Shown: positions 13,139 through 25,300, counted from the stretch's first letter. The stretch is DNA of 64,000 bases from Gonatopus flavifemur (GCA_018340375.1 JAFFJZ010000003.1:15686001-15750000); one strand, 5' to 3'. Program-made: numbers and translations. Notes: generated by a model from the sequence alone, not told the origin.

Positions 13139-13144
13139 GTGAGT
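13139..13144 (+). promoter_or_regulatory. Splice donor of the channel's first coding exon
   Basis: The exon ends GATGAG and the intron begins GTGAGT, a near-consensus donor, leaving the reading frame in phase 0. Family conservation (EEIDNFIYDE) ends exactly here. The frame beyond shows unrelated residues from a hairpin element that begins about 20 bp downstream. Confidence 0.85.
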
Positions 13145-13158
13145 TCGTGTCATGTATT

Positions 13159-13291
13159 TACACGGAGGAAAAAGAATTCGCTGTGACAGCGAAATCTGAT
13201 TTTGCTGGGTACCTTTAACAAGATTGCTGAGATAAGGGACCCAGCAAAATTAGATTTCACCGTCACAGCAACTTTCTTTTTTCTCCGTGTA
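13159..13291. mobile_element. Hairpin MITE with TACACGGAG...CTCCGTGTA ends, just inside the intron
   Basis: The left end TACACGGAGGAAAAAG mirrors CTTTTTTCTCCGTGTA at the right. Inner pairs continue: GCTGTGACAGCGAAATCTGA against TTAGATTTCACCGTCACAGC, and TTTTGCTGGGT against ACCCAGCAAAA. The element is about 133 bp, non-coding, and able to form one long hairpin in the pre-mRNA. It starts only about 20 nt after the splice donor. A related copy follows at about 13403-13690. Confidence 0.75.
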
Positions 13292-13402
13292 CAATTATTT
13301 GTAGTGTTATCTACTGCGCAAGCTTCACTTCGTCTCATACACGAGGTAAAAGTTTTCTGAGATTCGTCATTTCACATGAATATAAAATTTCACGAGTTCA
13401 AT

Positions 13403-13690
13403 CGCGAAATCTGATTCTCCTGGGTATCTTTTGCTGAAACAGCATCTATTTTTCATCATAACAAACATATTAGCTATAACAACGATTTTTTAGTTGTGAT
13501 AGCAGAAAATATTGACTCCCGCAGCTAAATTTGTTCACTCTTCTGTATATAATCCTGCAAATTTTGCTGTCCCAACAAATAATTCGTTGCTAAGTCTGAA
13601 CAATTAGTCTGAGCTGGAGTAAACAATTATTTGCTATGTTAGGAAAAAAAGGGATAAACAAATCGCATTTTGCTATCCTAGTGTGTTTCC
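13403..13690. mobile_element. Second, diverged element related to the 13159 hairpin
   Basis: The segment GCGAAATCTGATTCTCCTGG near 13404 closely repeats GCGAAATCTGATTTTGCTGG near 13188, and the match continues for about 30 bp with few changes. The interior carries ATTTTGCTGTCCCAACAAAT and AGCAAAAT-type words. Similar GCTGTC/TTCGTTG words occur in the 31353-31638 element. The ends are less clear than in its neighbour, so the boundaries are approximate. Confidence 0.45.
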
Positions 13691-13699
13691 TGAGGGTTG

Positions 13700-16087
13700 A
13701 TATAAAACAATGTCCAACATTGTAATGTGTAAACTCCATATAATTCCGGACCAAAAATGCAGCTGTTCCTATAAATTATATTTCGGAACATCATATTGAA
13801 AAAAATAGAATCGCTTCTCAAAGGGGATGAAAAATCTCATATTTTTTGAGGTGTGAGAAGTGCATTCACGGTGTATAGAGAGTTCGATCTATAACATAGA
13901 CACAGGAATTGAAAAAGAATCATTTGAAAATAATTTGCAGAATCGAGTGATATTATTACCGATTTCATTATCCATTATAATTCGATGTTGGGAAATTGCA
14001 ATACATATCACTAGAAAGACCAGATGAGCCCTTCGGGTGACATAGATGTATTATACAAAGAAATTCATAGAATCAATAATACCGGGAATCGTAAATATCG
14101 TTTTTTGTCACTCGATCACTTTTTCTTCATGATATTATTAATATTGATATCCACACTAATATTGGATACGCTTTTTCTCGTATTTTTTCCCTCTCGGATG
14201 TTCTTTATCGAATCCACACGCTCCATTACGTTCACAATGGAGTAAAAGATTTATGAAAATGTGTTAATAGTTCACTATTGTAATGCGCCGCTGTGCCGTG
14301 CAGGTTTCAGTTACACGTATGACGTGATTCATTTATCCATCGTATGCTATTGATAGGCATTCAATCTTCCTCATCAATTTTAACTACTCCACACGGAACG
14401 TCCAATCTGTTCCATTTCCTGTAATTGGGATCGGAAATAGCAACAAAAAAAATTCACATGAAGATTTAGAGCATCAGAAGAGAATAGATTTGCCGAGGGA
14501 TGAATAATTGTCGACAATCTGAGTGTGAATGATACGTTAAATCATGAGAGTGTACCCAATGGGCGGAACTTGAACCGTGAAAAAATTCAACCGACAAATA
14601 TTGCAGTTTATTTCTGGTATTCATAACCAACGATGTGATCCATTTCAATGACAAAGAACATAAGAGGATATGTAACATCAAGATCGAAGGGGGAATGGAA
14701 TTAGAATCTGTATGGATTTTATAGAAAGATAATAATTATTCTTATTTGATGATAGATGTTTTTCATATAGAAGGAAGATTTGAGAGGTCCATAAATTTCA
14801 CTAGTTGAAAAAAGATAAGGTATAAGCGTGGACCCTTATAGGACACTTTCTTGAAGATCATCAATTAGACAAAGCGAAAAGCTGTTTGTAAAGCTCCATG
14901 ACGTAGCATCTAGATGAGAAGACTCTTTTCAAAGTGTCTTGGATGAAATGACGCAGGTTCCACTCCGTTTACGAGGATCACGAGGAGGTTTCTCACGTTT
15001 GTGTACTCAATCTGAAATACTGTACGAACGTAGGATTTATATCTCACCCGATGTATCGTCGGTTCAAATCCAGAAATGAACAATGATTAAAAATGAGAAA
15101 GAATCGTATGTGTGGAAAATGAACACTCCGCTCGTATGACTATCGAGCTCATTTGGAACGAATACGAAACCAGTCTCTTCTTTTTTCCTGTTTTGAATGC
15201 TTTCCTTGACCCACTTTCCTTCGTTGAGTTAAAAGAAAGTGAGTCCAGGAATTTGAATTAGGTTTACAATTGTCAATGATTATTACCAATCGAGACTTGA
15301 ATTTTTCAACCAGAGTAGAGGATATTTTGTCAAGTTTTCATTTCAAAATGATACGTATGAAATATTATATAAAAACAGTTTGTGTAAGAGAAGTTAAAAA
15401 AAATTAATCATGAAACTTCGAAATGAACGAGGAATAAAGAATAATAAAACAATAAAAACAGATGGAAATATTAAAAAGAACTTTTTTCCTAAAGTTCTGT
15501 TTTTCATCCCACTAAAGCAAATAAGCAGTGTCATTCGAGTGATGCAATTTAACTGTATATTTTAAATGTATCCAATACAACAAATTGGCATGAAAAATAG
15601 ATTCATACGAATTTGAGATATTTAAAGAAAATATTATTGCGACCGGTTGTTTTAGGATAGAACTTTGATACAAAAAAATGAAGAACAAGCATTTCAGCTG
15701 CGACAATTTTAGCTAGTAAATCTTCAACAAATTTAATCCCCTTCGTTGTGCAGCATATTCGCATATTAACTTTTTCGCTGACGAGGCTGCGAAATTCACT
15801 TCATTTTTTATTATGCTATGCTATGTCAATGCTGTACAAAGAATTAACAAGGGGTCGTTCTAATGCGCAGTATCCATACAGCGGAGGAAAAGTATATCTC
15901 TGAAATCTAAAACTTGATGGGTTCAGGGGTATGAAAAAACGTACTATATTTATGAAAAAGAATGTGTATCATAGGAGGTATGAAAAAAATGGATGTTGCT
16001 GAAGTTTGAAACGTTCATTCAAACGAACTTGTTATCGACTGGCGAAATATTCAGCTGTGAAAGACCCAAAATCCCACAGTATATCCT
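13700..16087. other. Intronic stretch with nothing recognised
   Basis: AT-rich sequence without supported exons, RNA genes or complete mobile elements. A tRNA B-box-like GGTTCAAATCC at about 15062 has no matching A box or acceptor stem. It is treated as part of the presumed first intron of the channel gene. Confidence 0.4.
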
Positions 16088-16614
16088 TTAACCCTTAACG
16101 GCCACACTTCACCCAGGTCACTTAACGGCCACGTAGGGTAACTCATTACCCCATATAGATGGCGTTCTAAAAACTGGCCATATCAATCAAAATTCAGGAA
16201 AAATTGTTTTTTTTGTAAAAAAGAATTCACTGCTCCGCCAATTTACAATATTAACGACTAAAACTCCAAGATCGTCCGCACAATATATACCGCTACCACA
16301 AAAAAATAACAGTATCCACCAATTATTCAAAAAGTATATTTATTTTGCAAAATTACTGGAAAGAAAAATGAAAAAAATTATAATACAAATCATGAAATTG
16401 GCTTTTTTTGCGTTTTATTAGATTTTAAATACATATTCATGATTAGGAACGTGAAAATACTATTTAGGCTTACTATGTAGTGAAATCACACCTCACATAT
16501 GTTTGTCACCGGCAGATGCTGTTTGTTGTATTTATTTGAAAGGTTTGAGACCTCTAATTCCACTTTTTTCAAGCCTGGGGTAACTAGTCACCCCGTATGG
16601 CCGTTAAGGTTTAA
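16088..16614. mobile_element. piggyBac-like non-autonomous element flanked by TTAA
   Basis: Both boundaries carry TTAA (16088-16091 and 16611-16614), the target site of piggyBac transposases. Inside them the ends are inverted: CCCTTAACGGCCA at the left and TGGCCGTTAAGGT at the right, one mismatch over the first 12 bases. A second inverted pair lies further in: GGGTAACTCATTACCCC near 16137 and GGGGTAACTAGTCACCCC near 16578. The length is about 527 bp with no transposase frame, so it would depend on an autonomous relative. The family assignment rests on TTAA plus a CCCTT-type end. Confidence 0.6.
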
Positions 16615-16950
16615 ACGATGTTCCAAATTCTGACAAATTAAGTTAAGAAGATGAATGATGATCATTCATCAGATTTTTTTACTTTAAATTTTCGTTTCGT
16701 TTCTATAAACGATTCAAACTTCAACAACATAAAAATGGTGAATAACAGTGAAAAAGGAGAGTGCTGAATATAAAATCAGTAGAAAATCACGGAAATGGTC
16801 AGACACGCGTTCGTTCAATTCAGCAACTTCGTTTATCATTTGAGAAGTGTTTGAGAGTATATTTCATCAAAGCAACATGGATTTCTTTTGATTTCAATTC
16901 GAAAGAACTCCGCCTTTTCAAAAATATCATATAAAGCTTATATATATATA

Positions 16951-17325
16951 TTAGGGTGGCTCTTATTTCACTCAAAACAGTTTGTTTTAGTTGGTTTTCA
17001 TTTTCTCTGGTTAACAAGAAATTTTATTTTTGTGCGGGGCACCCTCTAATTTTGTTATACATTATGAAGAAGTCCTACAATATTTTTCACATAATTTTCA
17101 ATAGAGATTCAGGGGTCGCTACCGACGTTTGAAATAGGGATAAAAAATGCCTATTGAAAACGTCGGTAGCGACCCCTAAATCTTTTTTGAAAATTATGCA
17201 AAAAATATTGTAGGACTTCTTTATAATGTAGAACGAAATTACAGGGTGCCCCATACAAAAAAAACTTTCTTGTTGACAACAGAAAATGAAAGAAACTTTT
17301 TTGAGTCAAATAAGAACCATCCTAA
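16951..17325. mobile_element. 375-bp near-perfect foldback element inserted in a TA repeat
   Basis: The left end TTAGGGTGGCTCTTATTTCA pairs with the right end TAAGAACCATCCTAA. Complementarity runs through almost the whole element to a short centre near 17138. Long matched arms include GGGGTCGCTACCGACGTTT against AAACGTCGGTAGCGACCCC-like sequence. It sits inside (TA)n, fitting a TA-targeting Tc1/mariner-type mobilisation. No coding capacity is present. A transcript through it would form a very long duplex stem. The superfamily is inferred only from the TA context. Confidence 0.75.
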
Positions 17326-17589
17326 TATATATATATAGTAGTGCTGTTGCATAGCCATCTAATCCAATTATTTTCGAACATTTTCGAGTAAACTGACACA
17401 AAAAATTTGGCTGAAATCCCGGTTATAGATTATTTCCAATGTTTCTTGAACTACACCTTACAAAATAATGGTTGACATGATAAAATGTTTGTCAGTATAC
17501 TCGAAATAGCAAGGAATAAATAACCAATTGATTCAATAAAATTTCAAAGATTATAGACAGAACATGGAAATTCTGATTGGTTCATTATA

Positions 17590-18881
17590 CGAGGGTGGAT
17601 TGATAAGTTTCCGGCCTGACCAAGAGATGGCGCCACTAGGCCTACCTTGAGGTGGCGTTCTATAGTACCATCCTTAGATAGCTTGTAGCTATAGTTTCAG
17701 TCCGATCGCCATGTTAGTTTAGTTTTGAGAGCACGCTGACCAAGACGCCTCTGTGTTTTTCGTAAAAATGGAAAAGCTGGAAAATCGTGCTGTCATCAAA
17801 TACTTTTATTTGAAGGGGTTAACGCCGAAGGAAATTGAAGAAGAGATGGACTCAACACTGGGGACATCCTCCCCATCATATTCAACCGTTAAGCAGTGGG
17901 TTTCTGAGTTTGAAAAGGGTCGTGTGAGCACCTCTGATGAGCCTCGCTCAGGACGCCCCTTTGAGGTCACAACTCCAGATATGATCGAAAAAATCCATCA
18001 AATAGTGCGAAAAGATCGCAGATTAAAAGTTCGTGAGATAGCTGAGACCTGTAAGATGTCATATGAACGTGTACAAAATATTTTGCACCAACATTTGTAT
18101 ATGGAAAAGCTCTGTGCAAGATGGGTGCCGCGTTTGCTAACAGTCGACTAAAAATTGATTCGAAAGAACATTTCTACCGCCAATTTGGCGTTGTATAAGC
18201 GTAATCCAAGCGAATTTTTGCGTCGATTCGTAACCGTTGACGAAACTTGGGTCCACCACTACACTCCTGAAACCAAACAACAGTCTAAACAGTGGATTGG
18301 ACCAGGGGAACCAACTCCAAAGAAGGCAAAAACAATTTTTTCGGCGAACAAGGTTATGGCTACTGTTTTTTGGGATGCGAGAGGTATTATATACATTGAT
18401 TACCTTGAAAAGGGTAAAACTATCACTGGTCAATACTACGCAGACTTATTGCAACGTTTGAGCCACGAAGTGAAAATTAAACGACCTCATCTGGCGAAGA
18501 AAAAAATCTTGTTTCATCACGATAACGCACCAGTGCACACGTCAATCGTTGCGATGGCTAAAATCAACGATCTGAAGTTTGAATTAATGCCGCACCCTCC
18601 CTACTCTCCAGACCTAGCCCCGAGTGACTATTATCTGTTCCCTAACCTCAAAAAATGACTTGGCGGTAAGAGATTTGCGGACAATGAAGAAGTAATCGAA
18701 GCTGTAAATGGGTATTTTGAGGAGCTTGACGAATCAGTCTATAGAGATGGCATTACTAGACTAGAACACCGCTATGAGAAATGTATCAGCCTTGGAGGAG
18801 ATTATGTTGAGAAATAAAAAAAAAAATTCTTAAAAACGTTGTTTTTCTTGGTCAGGCCGGAAACTTATCAATCCACCCTCG
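17590..18881 (+). mobile_element. Full-length mariner (Tc1/mariner superfamily, DD34D) with intact ends
   Basis: The element is 1292 bp, a usual mariner length. It is bounded by perfect 35-bp terminal inverted repeats starting CGAGGGTGGATTGATAAG, flanked on both sides by the TA target duplication (17588-17589 and 18882-18883). It contains one transposase gene on the + strand, broken by two stop codons. Perfect termini with only two nonsense changes indicate a fairly young insertion. It could still be mobilised in trans if an active transposase exists elsewhere in the genome. Confidence 0.95.
17768..18817 (+). pseudogene. mariner transposase, two in-frame nonsense codons
   Basis: A 349-codon mariner transposase in one continuous frame, normal length for the family. 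It binds the element's ends and performs cut-and-paste transposition in the nucleus. The N-terminal helix-turn-helix region spans roughly residues 1-115, then the mariner linker motif WVPRLL. The catalytic DD34D triad is complete: D158 (VDETWVHHY), D252 (HHDNAPVHTS) and D287 (YSPDLAPSDYYLFP), with 34 residues between the last two. Two stops interrupt it: TAA at 18149-18151, where relatives usually have Gln, and TGA at 18656-18658, where relatives have Trp before LGGKRF. The start is ATG at 17768 (MEKLENRAVIKYFY). The natural stop is TAA at 18815. There is no frameshift. Confidence 0.93.
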
Positions 18882-18883
18882 TA

Positions 18884-21800
18884 CGTGTCTTATATATTTT
18901 GCTGGATATATAACTTTTTTCAAAAAAAGCGATTCTCAATGGATCGAAACGCACAATTGAATATCATAAGCATTTAAGAGAAGGTCCTCATCCAGCAACC
19001 CCAAAATAAGGTGATTTTCTCGAATTTTTTCTCATGGAAGGGAGCAAATAAAGAACTCGAAGGTTCTCACATTTGTATATCAAAAAATTTCTTTCAGTAA
19101 AAAATAATGTAATGGGAATTTTAGATAGGTGTTGAAACATAACCAGCTAAAAAAACAGAGTGATCAATCGGGCAGCACTATAGCACTTACAAAACCAATC
19201 AGAAATCAAAAATCCAAAAATTTGTATCAAATATATTATATTTGTTGGAGATTGTATGAATGAAACCAATGAAAAGTCCAAAATCAAAAAATGACAGAGA
19301 TGCAAACTTTTGGTAGCGTTTTTTCACCTTTTTTGCACCTTCAAAGTGCCATAAAAAGAACAAAGAGGCAAACCTCAACTCCATTTAGGTTCATCCTCCG
19401 ATAAATTCAAGCAGCTTCAAAATAAAAAACAGAGCGATCCGTTCAGTAGTTTCCTAGATATCGTGAAGCCAAACTTGAAAAACACCTTTAAAGTTTCGGG
19501 ATATGAATCCTTTAACTTGAAAACTTGTTTTCATGTGCTTCAAGACCCATTTAATGATTTTCAAATAACTCGGGTTCTTAATTTACTTCCTTCTTATAGG
19601 AACAAAAATTCGAGAAAATCATCTTATTTGGGAATTTGCTTGATGAGAACCTCTCCTCAATTAGCACACATATAATATGAGAAAGATATGATGACTGGTT
19701 GATGAGAATTGAAAAAGTGTGTAGAATAAACACAGTATCGATCTCATTTGTACTCATGTAGCATCGACAAAATATTGACTGAACAGTGACGTTGTCATCG
19801 GGTTGGTAGTGTTTACAGTGCTGGTATTCAGAGCCGACTCAGAATCATGCATGTCGCATTGTATATACACGAAAACCAACACTGACATATCATGGTACTT
19901 TCAATTTATTCAATCCTTTACAAACAAATTTCAATTGAGACGATAAATATTTAGTTGAACGAAGTAGAATTCAATAAATCGACCTTCGTTCGATTTTCTG
20001 CTTTGAATCGATTATATTCTGTCGAAATGTGTAATACACTCGAAACCGTGATGAAGAATCTGCAACTTGATCTCGTGAGATATCTTTTGAACTTACCTCA
20101 AGATATTTCGAGGCACGACATATTGATTGAGCGAGAAGGAATAATAATAAGTCATTCGAGAATTATTCATGAAGAAAATTCGAATATCTGGAAACTTGTG
20201 TATTAGATCCATGAAAATTAGTGGATACATTATTCAAAAAAATTCCATTGACCAAATTCTTTTCATTCATTCAAATTGATGAAATCGCTGACTTTAGACG
20301 GATTATCATTAAATTTTAAGAAATCGCTGAATGAAAATAAACTTCTCGCTTTAAATCTTGAACTCTCCAATTTCATCGTAAAAAATCAATTGAAGCATTC
20401 TGCATTTTACCGTGGACGAGTTCTTTCGTTTCAATGGAAATCTATAAGAGGCAATCGGTTATTGAGAATCTCTCAATTGATCACTCAGATTGTTTTAATA
20501 TGATCATAGAATCGGCTGACATCATTAGCTGCAAGTATCTATTTCAATTCCACGTTTCTCTTGGATTTAATGGAGAAGAATGAGCGAAGGTTTTAATTTA
20601 ATTAACTGCAGGGAATAAATTTATTTAAAATGTCTTTTTTTTTCCTTCCACTCGACTACTGTATTATGAGAAATTACATAGGTTTTCCCAAAGGAAGTTT
20701 GTGAAAATGTTCTTTCGAATATACCATTGAGATATCTCCCGCTAGGCAGTTAGCGTCTATGTTTAAAGGTCTCTAATTCGACATACTCATTTAATCCTTA
20801 ACCCATTTAACGAAATCTACGAAACCACGAGAATAAATTGTTTTATTTGCAGAATAAAGTGAGTGGTGGAGACCTAATGTAATATAGCACCCTTGTATCT
20901 TTTATTCAGACCTCTTGTGCAGTGGAACAATTCATATGAAATTCCATACTCAGCTTTATCAAAAGTGTTGAGGTAACCGCAATTGTCTTTTGTTCATTGT
21001 AAATACCGGTGAACAATGTCTACGTAAAACTTGCACTCCACGCGATTCAAGCTTTTTACAATCGTGTGACTGAAAAACTGATTGAAATTCAAATTACTTG
21101 TGAATTGGGTTTCAATTACTCTTTACAGTTTGGTGTTCACAAATGCGACTAGGGGCATTTTAAAGGGTCATTAACTGATCTTTATCGGCATTAGCGAACG
21201 ATCGACGAAGTTACATGTGAATTAATTTTATTTACAATCACAAGGCGTATTTGTTTCCACTATTCATTTAATCAACTCGATTAAAATACACCTCTAGATA
21301 GTTATCCATTCAAAGACCTGTTTTTTATTATCATCCAAAATCCAAAGAGGGTTGTGAGTAATAATTATAACGTGGTAAACAAAGTACTGAAGTGAGTATT
21401 CGTTTTTGTTTATGACATCGAAATAATTCCTATTTAATTCCACTCTCTGAGGTCCTTCATCTTAGAATGCAAGCGAATTTTTAATGATCTGATATGAAAA
21501 TACAATTGACGAGAAAAAGCAGATTACGATAATTTACATAAATTTGAAATTTCGGTCTTACAAAGATGAGCAGAAGCATTTTCGTGTCTCATGAATATTC
21601 ACTGGAATAGAGTGATTATCTCTTACCGGGGACAAACTTTTCTTTTAGTGTGATTGTTTTGTTTGGAATTTTCTATACGATATAACGCGTAACACTTTGA
21701 TCTTCCTTAAAAGGAACTTCTCGGGATTCTTGGAATTGAGAAAACAAAGAAACCTTTTCATAATGAAAAAGACATTATAAATTCTGAAAGATCCCCTTAT

Positions 21801-22100
21801 TCGGAATATCATCCCAATTGAGGTTCTTCATTCAAACAGGAAACACAAATATTTCTTATTACACTTGTACGACGAATACTGAAAATAGTTTTGGACTTTC
21901 TTAAAAGTCGATAATCAATGTTACATAAAAGTATCGATCAACTCGAAAGAAGAAAATGTGAGGGTAAATAGATATCTTCGTGAGAAATCCACTGGAAATG
22001 TATGATAGGTACATATGTATGTATGTTATATATGTATACATATGAAACAAGGGATGGATATATTAGAAAGTGAAAAATTCAAAGGCTAAGGTTTTCAGGA
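18884..22100. other. Intronic stretch; a possible repeat at about 19140-19460
   Basis: No exon is supported. At about 19155-19175 and 19430-19450 two similar phrases occur, ACAGAGTGATCAATCGGGCAG and AACAGAGCGATCCGTTCAGTAG, bracketing text that resembles transposon interior or flanking repeat. The rest is AT-rich with short chance frames (70-83 codons) that lack splice context and domains. Confidence 0.3.
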
Positions 22101-22105
22101 AACAG

Positions 22106-22169
22106 TGACGTAAAAGATTATTCCACTTTCCGAGTATAAAAAGAGACCCGCGAGCTATCATCTGTCAGT
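22106..22169 (+). promoter_or_regulatory. Core promoter: CRE-like site, TATA box and initiator
   Basis: TGACGTAA (22106-22113) is a CRE/bZIP-type half-palindrome. TATAAAAAG begins at 22135. The arthropod initiator TCAGTC begins at 22165, putting the presumed +1 A at 22167, 32 bp after the first T of TATA, the canonical spacing. A second overlapping TCAGTC follows. Donor-like sites downstream (CTAG|GTGAAT at 22214 and GTAG|GTGACA at 22319) would end a short non-coding first exon. Its transcript could be an alternative first exon of a host gene, a nested gene, or a non-coding RNA. I found no convincing coding exon after it. Confidence 0.5.
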
Positions 22170-22329
22170 CAGTCGTTGGTTGCGGTAGCTTTGGTGCATC
22201 GGATGCTCTTCTAGGTGAATAAAACCAGAGTCCTTGGCTCTGAATAGGAAGGATTGATGCTTTCAGAAGTTCTTTGCGTGACTCTGTCACGTCGAGATTT
22301 GAGCTTTTAATCTTTGTAGGTGACAAATT

Positions 22330-25300
22330 TTTCAGATGTAAGGAAACTTATATAATATAACTCGTCATTTGTAATATGCTCTTATGAATTTTGCATCGAA
22401 GAAAAAAACAAAGATTATTATTAGCATTTCAAACGTTTACCGAGGGAGAATTAATTGAACGTGATACTTGATTTTTGAATGAATAGATTCTGAATTTGAA
22501 CTTTTGTTTCAACATTTTGTGATGGAAGAGAGGTTTGTTTGAGAGTTCTTTTATCTTCGAGTATGAAAAACATGTATTAAAATGCATTGTTTCAGTAATC
22601 AAACGGGAACAAAAGACAAGTTCAATACGATAGCCTTACAGTGAATATACACTCTATATTCTGGTATTTTGAATTTGAATTCATCCCGTCTACCACCAAC
22701 CCACGTAATGAAAATTCAACATTTTAATCGCTCCGGTACTCTGCGAAGTGGCAGTGCTAGATTTTGAGTTGAAAATATGCATCGCATGACATGTCTATAC
22801 ATATTGTATTAGCATAGCTGCCAGATGAGGCCTTCCTTTCAGAATAGGTTGCTCCCTTCATGTAATTTTGTATGCTTTTTCTCCATTACACCTGATGGTT
22901 CTCTTATTTGAAATGTTATTTCAGATATATCGCTGTGAAATGGTTCACTTGAATTTTAGGAATCAACTGTGGAAATTTCAATCTTCGTTGACTTGATGAA
23001 AATCGATTCCTCTCGCTACCATTTTAGAGAATGAATCGTTAAATCCATTCAAATCCTTCCTGAAGATGAGTATTCGAAACAATGCTTTTATAAACGATTA
23101 TTTCTCGCGCTATTCCGGTGTTCGCAACACGTTCTCATGGTTATCATAGCATTCCATATATCACTGATACGATAATATTCTCGCTATCAGGTTCGATCGA
23201 GGTTCACTCAAGATGAAATGATAAATACACAGTCGAGCCCTTGAGTGTCGTCAATGTAGATTTTTGATACTGATTATATTGAAAATCTTCATCATCCGCA
23301 TTTAGAAGCGCGTTAGTCTCTATTACACCAAAGTGATCAAGCTAAACTGAAACAGTTCGAGCCAAGTAGTGCGGGTCGGGGATTGATCAGTCCCGGAATT
23401 CCTCTTCACTTTGACAACCTTAAATTTGCAATCTCTTACATAAAATCTACAAAGGTGTTAATTAGATAAAAAATAAACTTCTACCTCACGAGGAATATAA
23501 AATTTGAGGCCCGAGTGGATGAATTAGGTCAAGAATGACATTCATCTATCAACAGGTCGGAAGTCCTAGGATCTCGTTTATCCCATTTCAACTTCTCATT
23601 AATCCGAATCTATTCCATGCTCATCGATGATTCTTCTGCTTGGATATAAAGTTCTTTGTTATTTCAGTCACATGTTTCAATAATAAAATGCCGTATAGTA
23701 CTTGGTTCTGTACATGGCTTGTCATTTCACGGAAGAGAGAAAGATACTAATAATAGCGTATTATCTCTTTGTGGATTCTCCGAGTCCGTTTCATACCTTC
23801 TGAGTTTATATTTGAAAATAATCATGTATTCTTGGTTTATTTCGGTGAAGCTCAAGATCAATATTGTACGTCAATGTACTTGAATCGCGTGTACCGGTAT
23901 CAACGATTTTATTCAAGGACTTTGTGATCGAATTTTGACGACGTTTTGAAACATAATGGAAATATTAGATGATTTATTCAACGATAAAAATGGAATCTTC
24001 TTTGAGACTGCAACTTGTCGATCCAATGTATCAAAAAAGCAATGAGTCAAAAAAGAATATTTGAACGGTTAACGAAAATTCTTAGGAATTCTTTTGCTTC
24101 GGATCTTTGAACTCAATTACAGGATGTAGCCGTTAACAAATTCTTTCACGTCCGCGGTGGGTAGTCTCCTTTCAGTGGAAACATATGTCACCAACTAAAA
24201 CACTTGTGAGAAATATAAGGTTGAAGGAGCTTTCAGGAACTCAATCTTCAGGATATTGTAGAAAGTGATGAAGGCGAAACTTCGACTTTTAGATCTATTT
24301 CGATGAATCAATATCCTATAAACAAAGAAAAAAATTATTCAAAATATACAATAAAATTAAATAAATTATAGAAAAAAGCACATGAAACATTTTTTGTCAA
24401 ATTTGTCGAAGACTGATCGAAATTTTAGTATCAGTATTCTGAAAATTCAAAAGAAAGTGATTGTAAAAAATTGTTTACAATGTTTTGTTTAAAAAAAGAG
24501 GTGGTTATTGTTCAAAATGTTCTCAAACTTTCAATTTTATATATTTTGTTTTTTTAGTCTGAAGCGGAATAAGTTATTTCAATGAAAAAATTGTGCTTCG
24601 TTGAGTTTTGTGAATAACAAGAACCTGGACATTCCCTAGCGCACAATCAAGGATCTCGACTCGAAAAGCTTCAAAGCCATCATTTTATTCTTTCCATTAT
24701 TTAAATATTTCCTTTTCAATACTTTCAAACTTGAAATATATTATGATGTGTCTTGAACCGATCCAATAACTCCTTTAACTTTTATGTAATAAATCATCGA
24801 AGGACAAGTCGTTTACACGAGCCCCTCTTCCCTTAAAATCAAAATGTTTGAAGAAATGGCAAATTTAACAAAAAATGCCTGATATAATATCATCTTTATT
24901 ACACATTGGAAGTTTTATGCTTGTTGAAACATGGATTGATGGCTAAAGCTTTTGAATATTCAATAAACTTGAATTTTGATTCGATGCTCTTGCACACTGA
25001 GAAATTATATTACGAAATATCTAATTTACAATTCAAAAGCTTATATGAATAATCAAAAGCCCAGCCAAGTGAACATGGTATAAGATTGTTAACAATGTTG
25101 GTTGAATTATTTTATAAGTATCGAAGTTCTCGTTTTAACAGGATGTATTTATCGTTGAAAATGTTATAATCGGAATGAACGATGCAAAAACGTTTGAAAC
25201 TCAATCTGAATATCGACAGTTTCTCAATCAATTTTGCTTGTTGAATACGTTAGTTGAATGAAAATAAAAAATGATAAATTCCGAAGAGATGCATGGGAAT

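Noticed and set aside
15055..15085. tRNA B-box-like GGTTCAAATCC
   Set aside because: No A box at the right distance and no acceptor-stem pairing around it.
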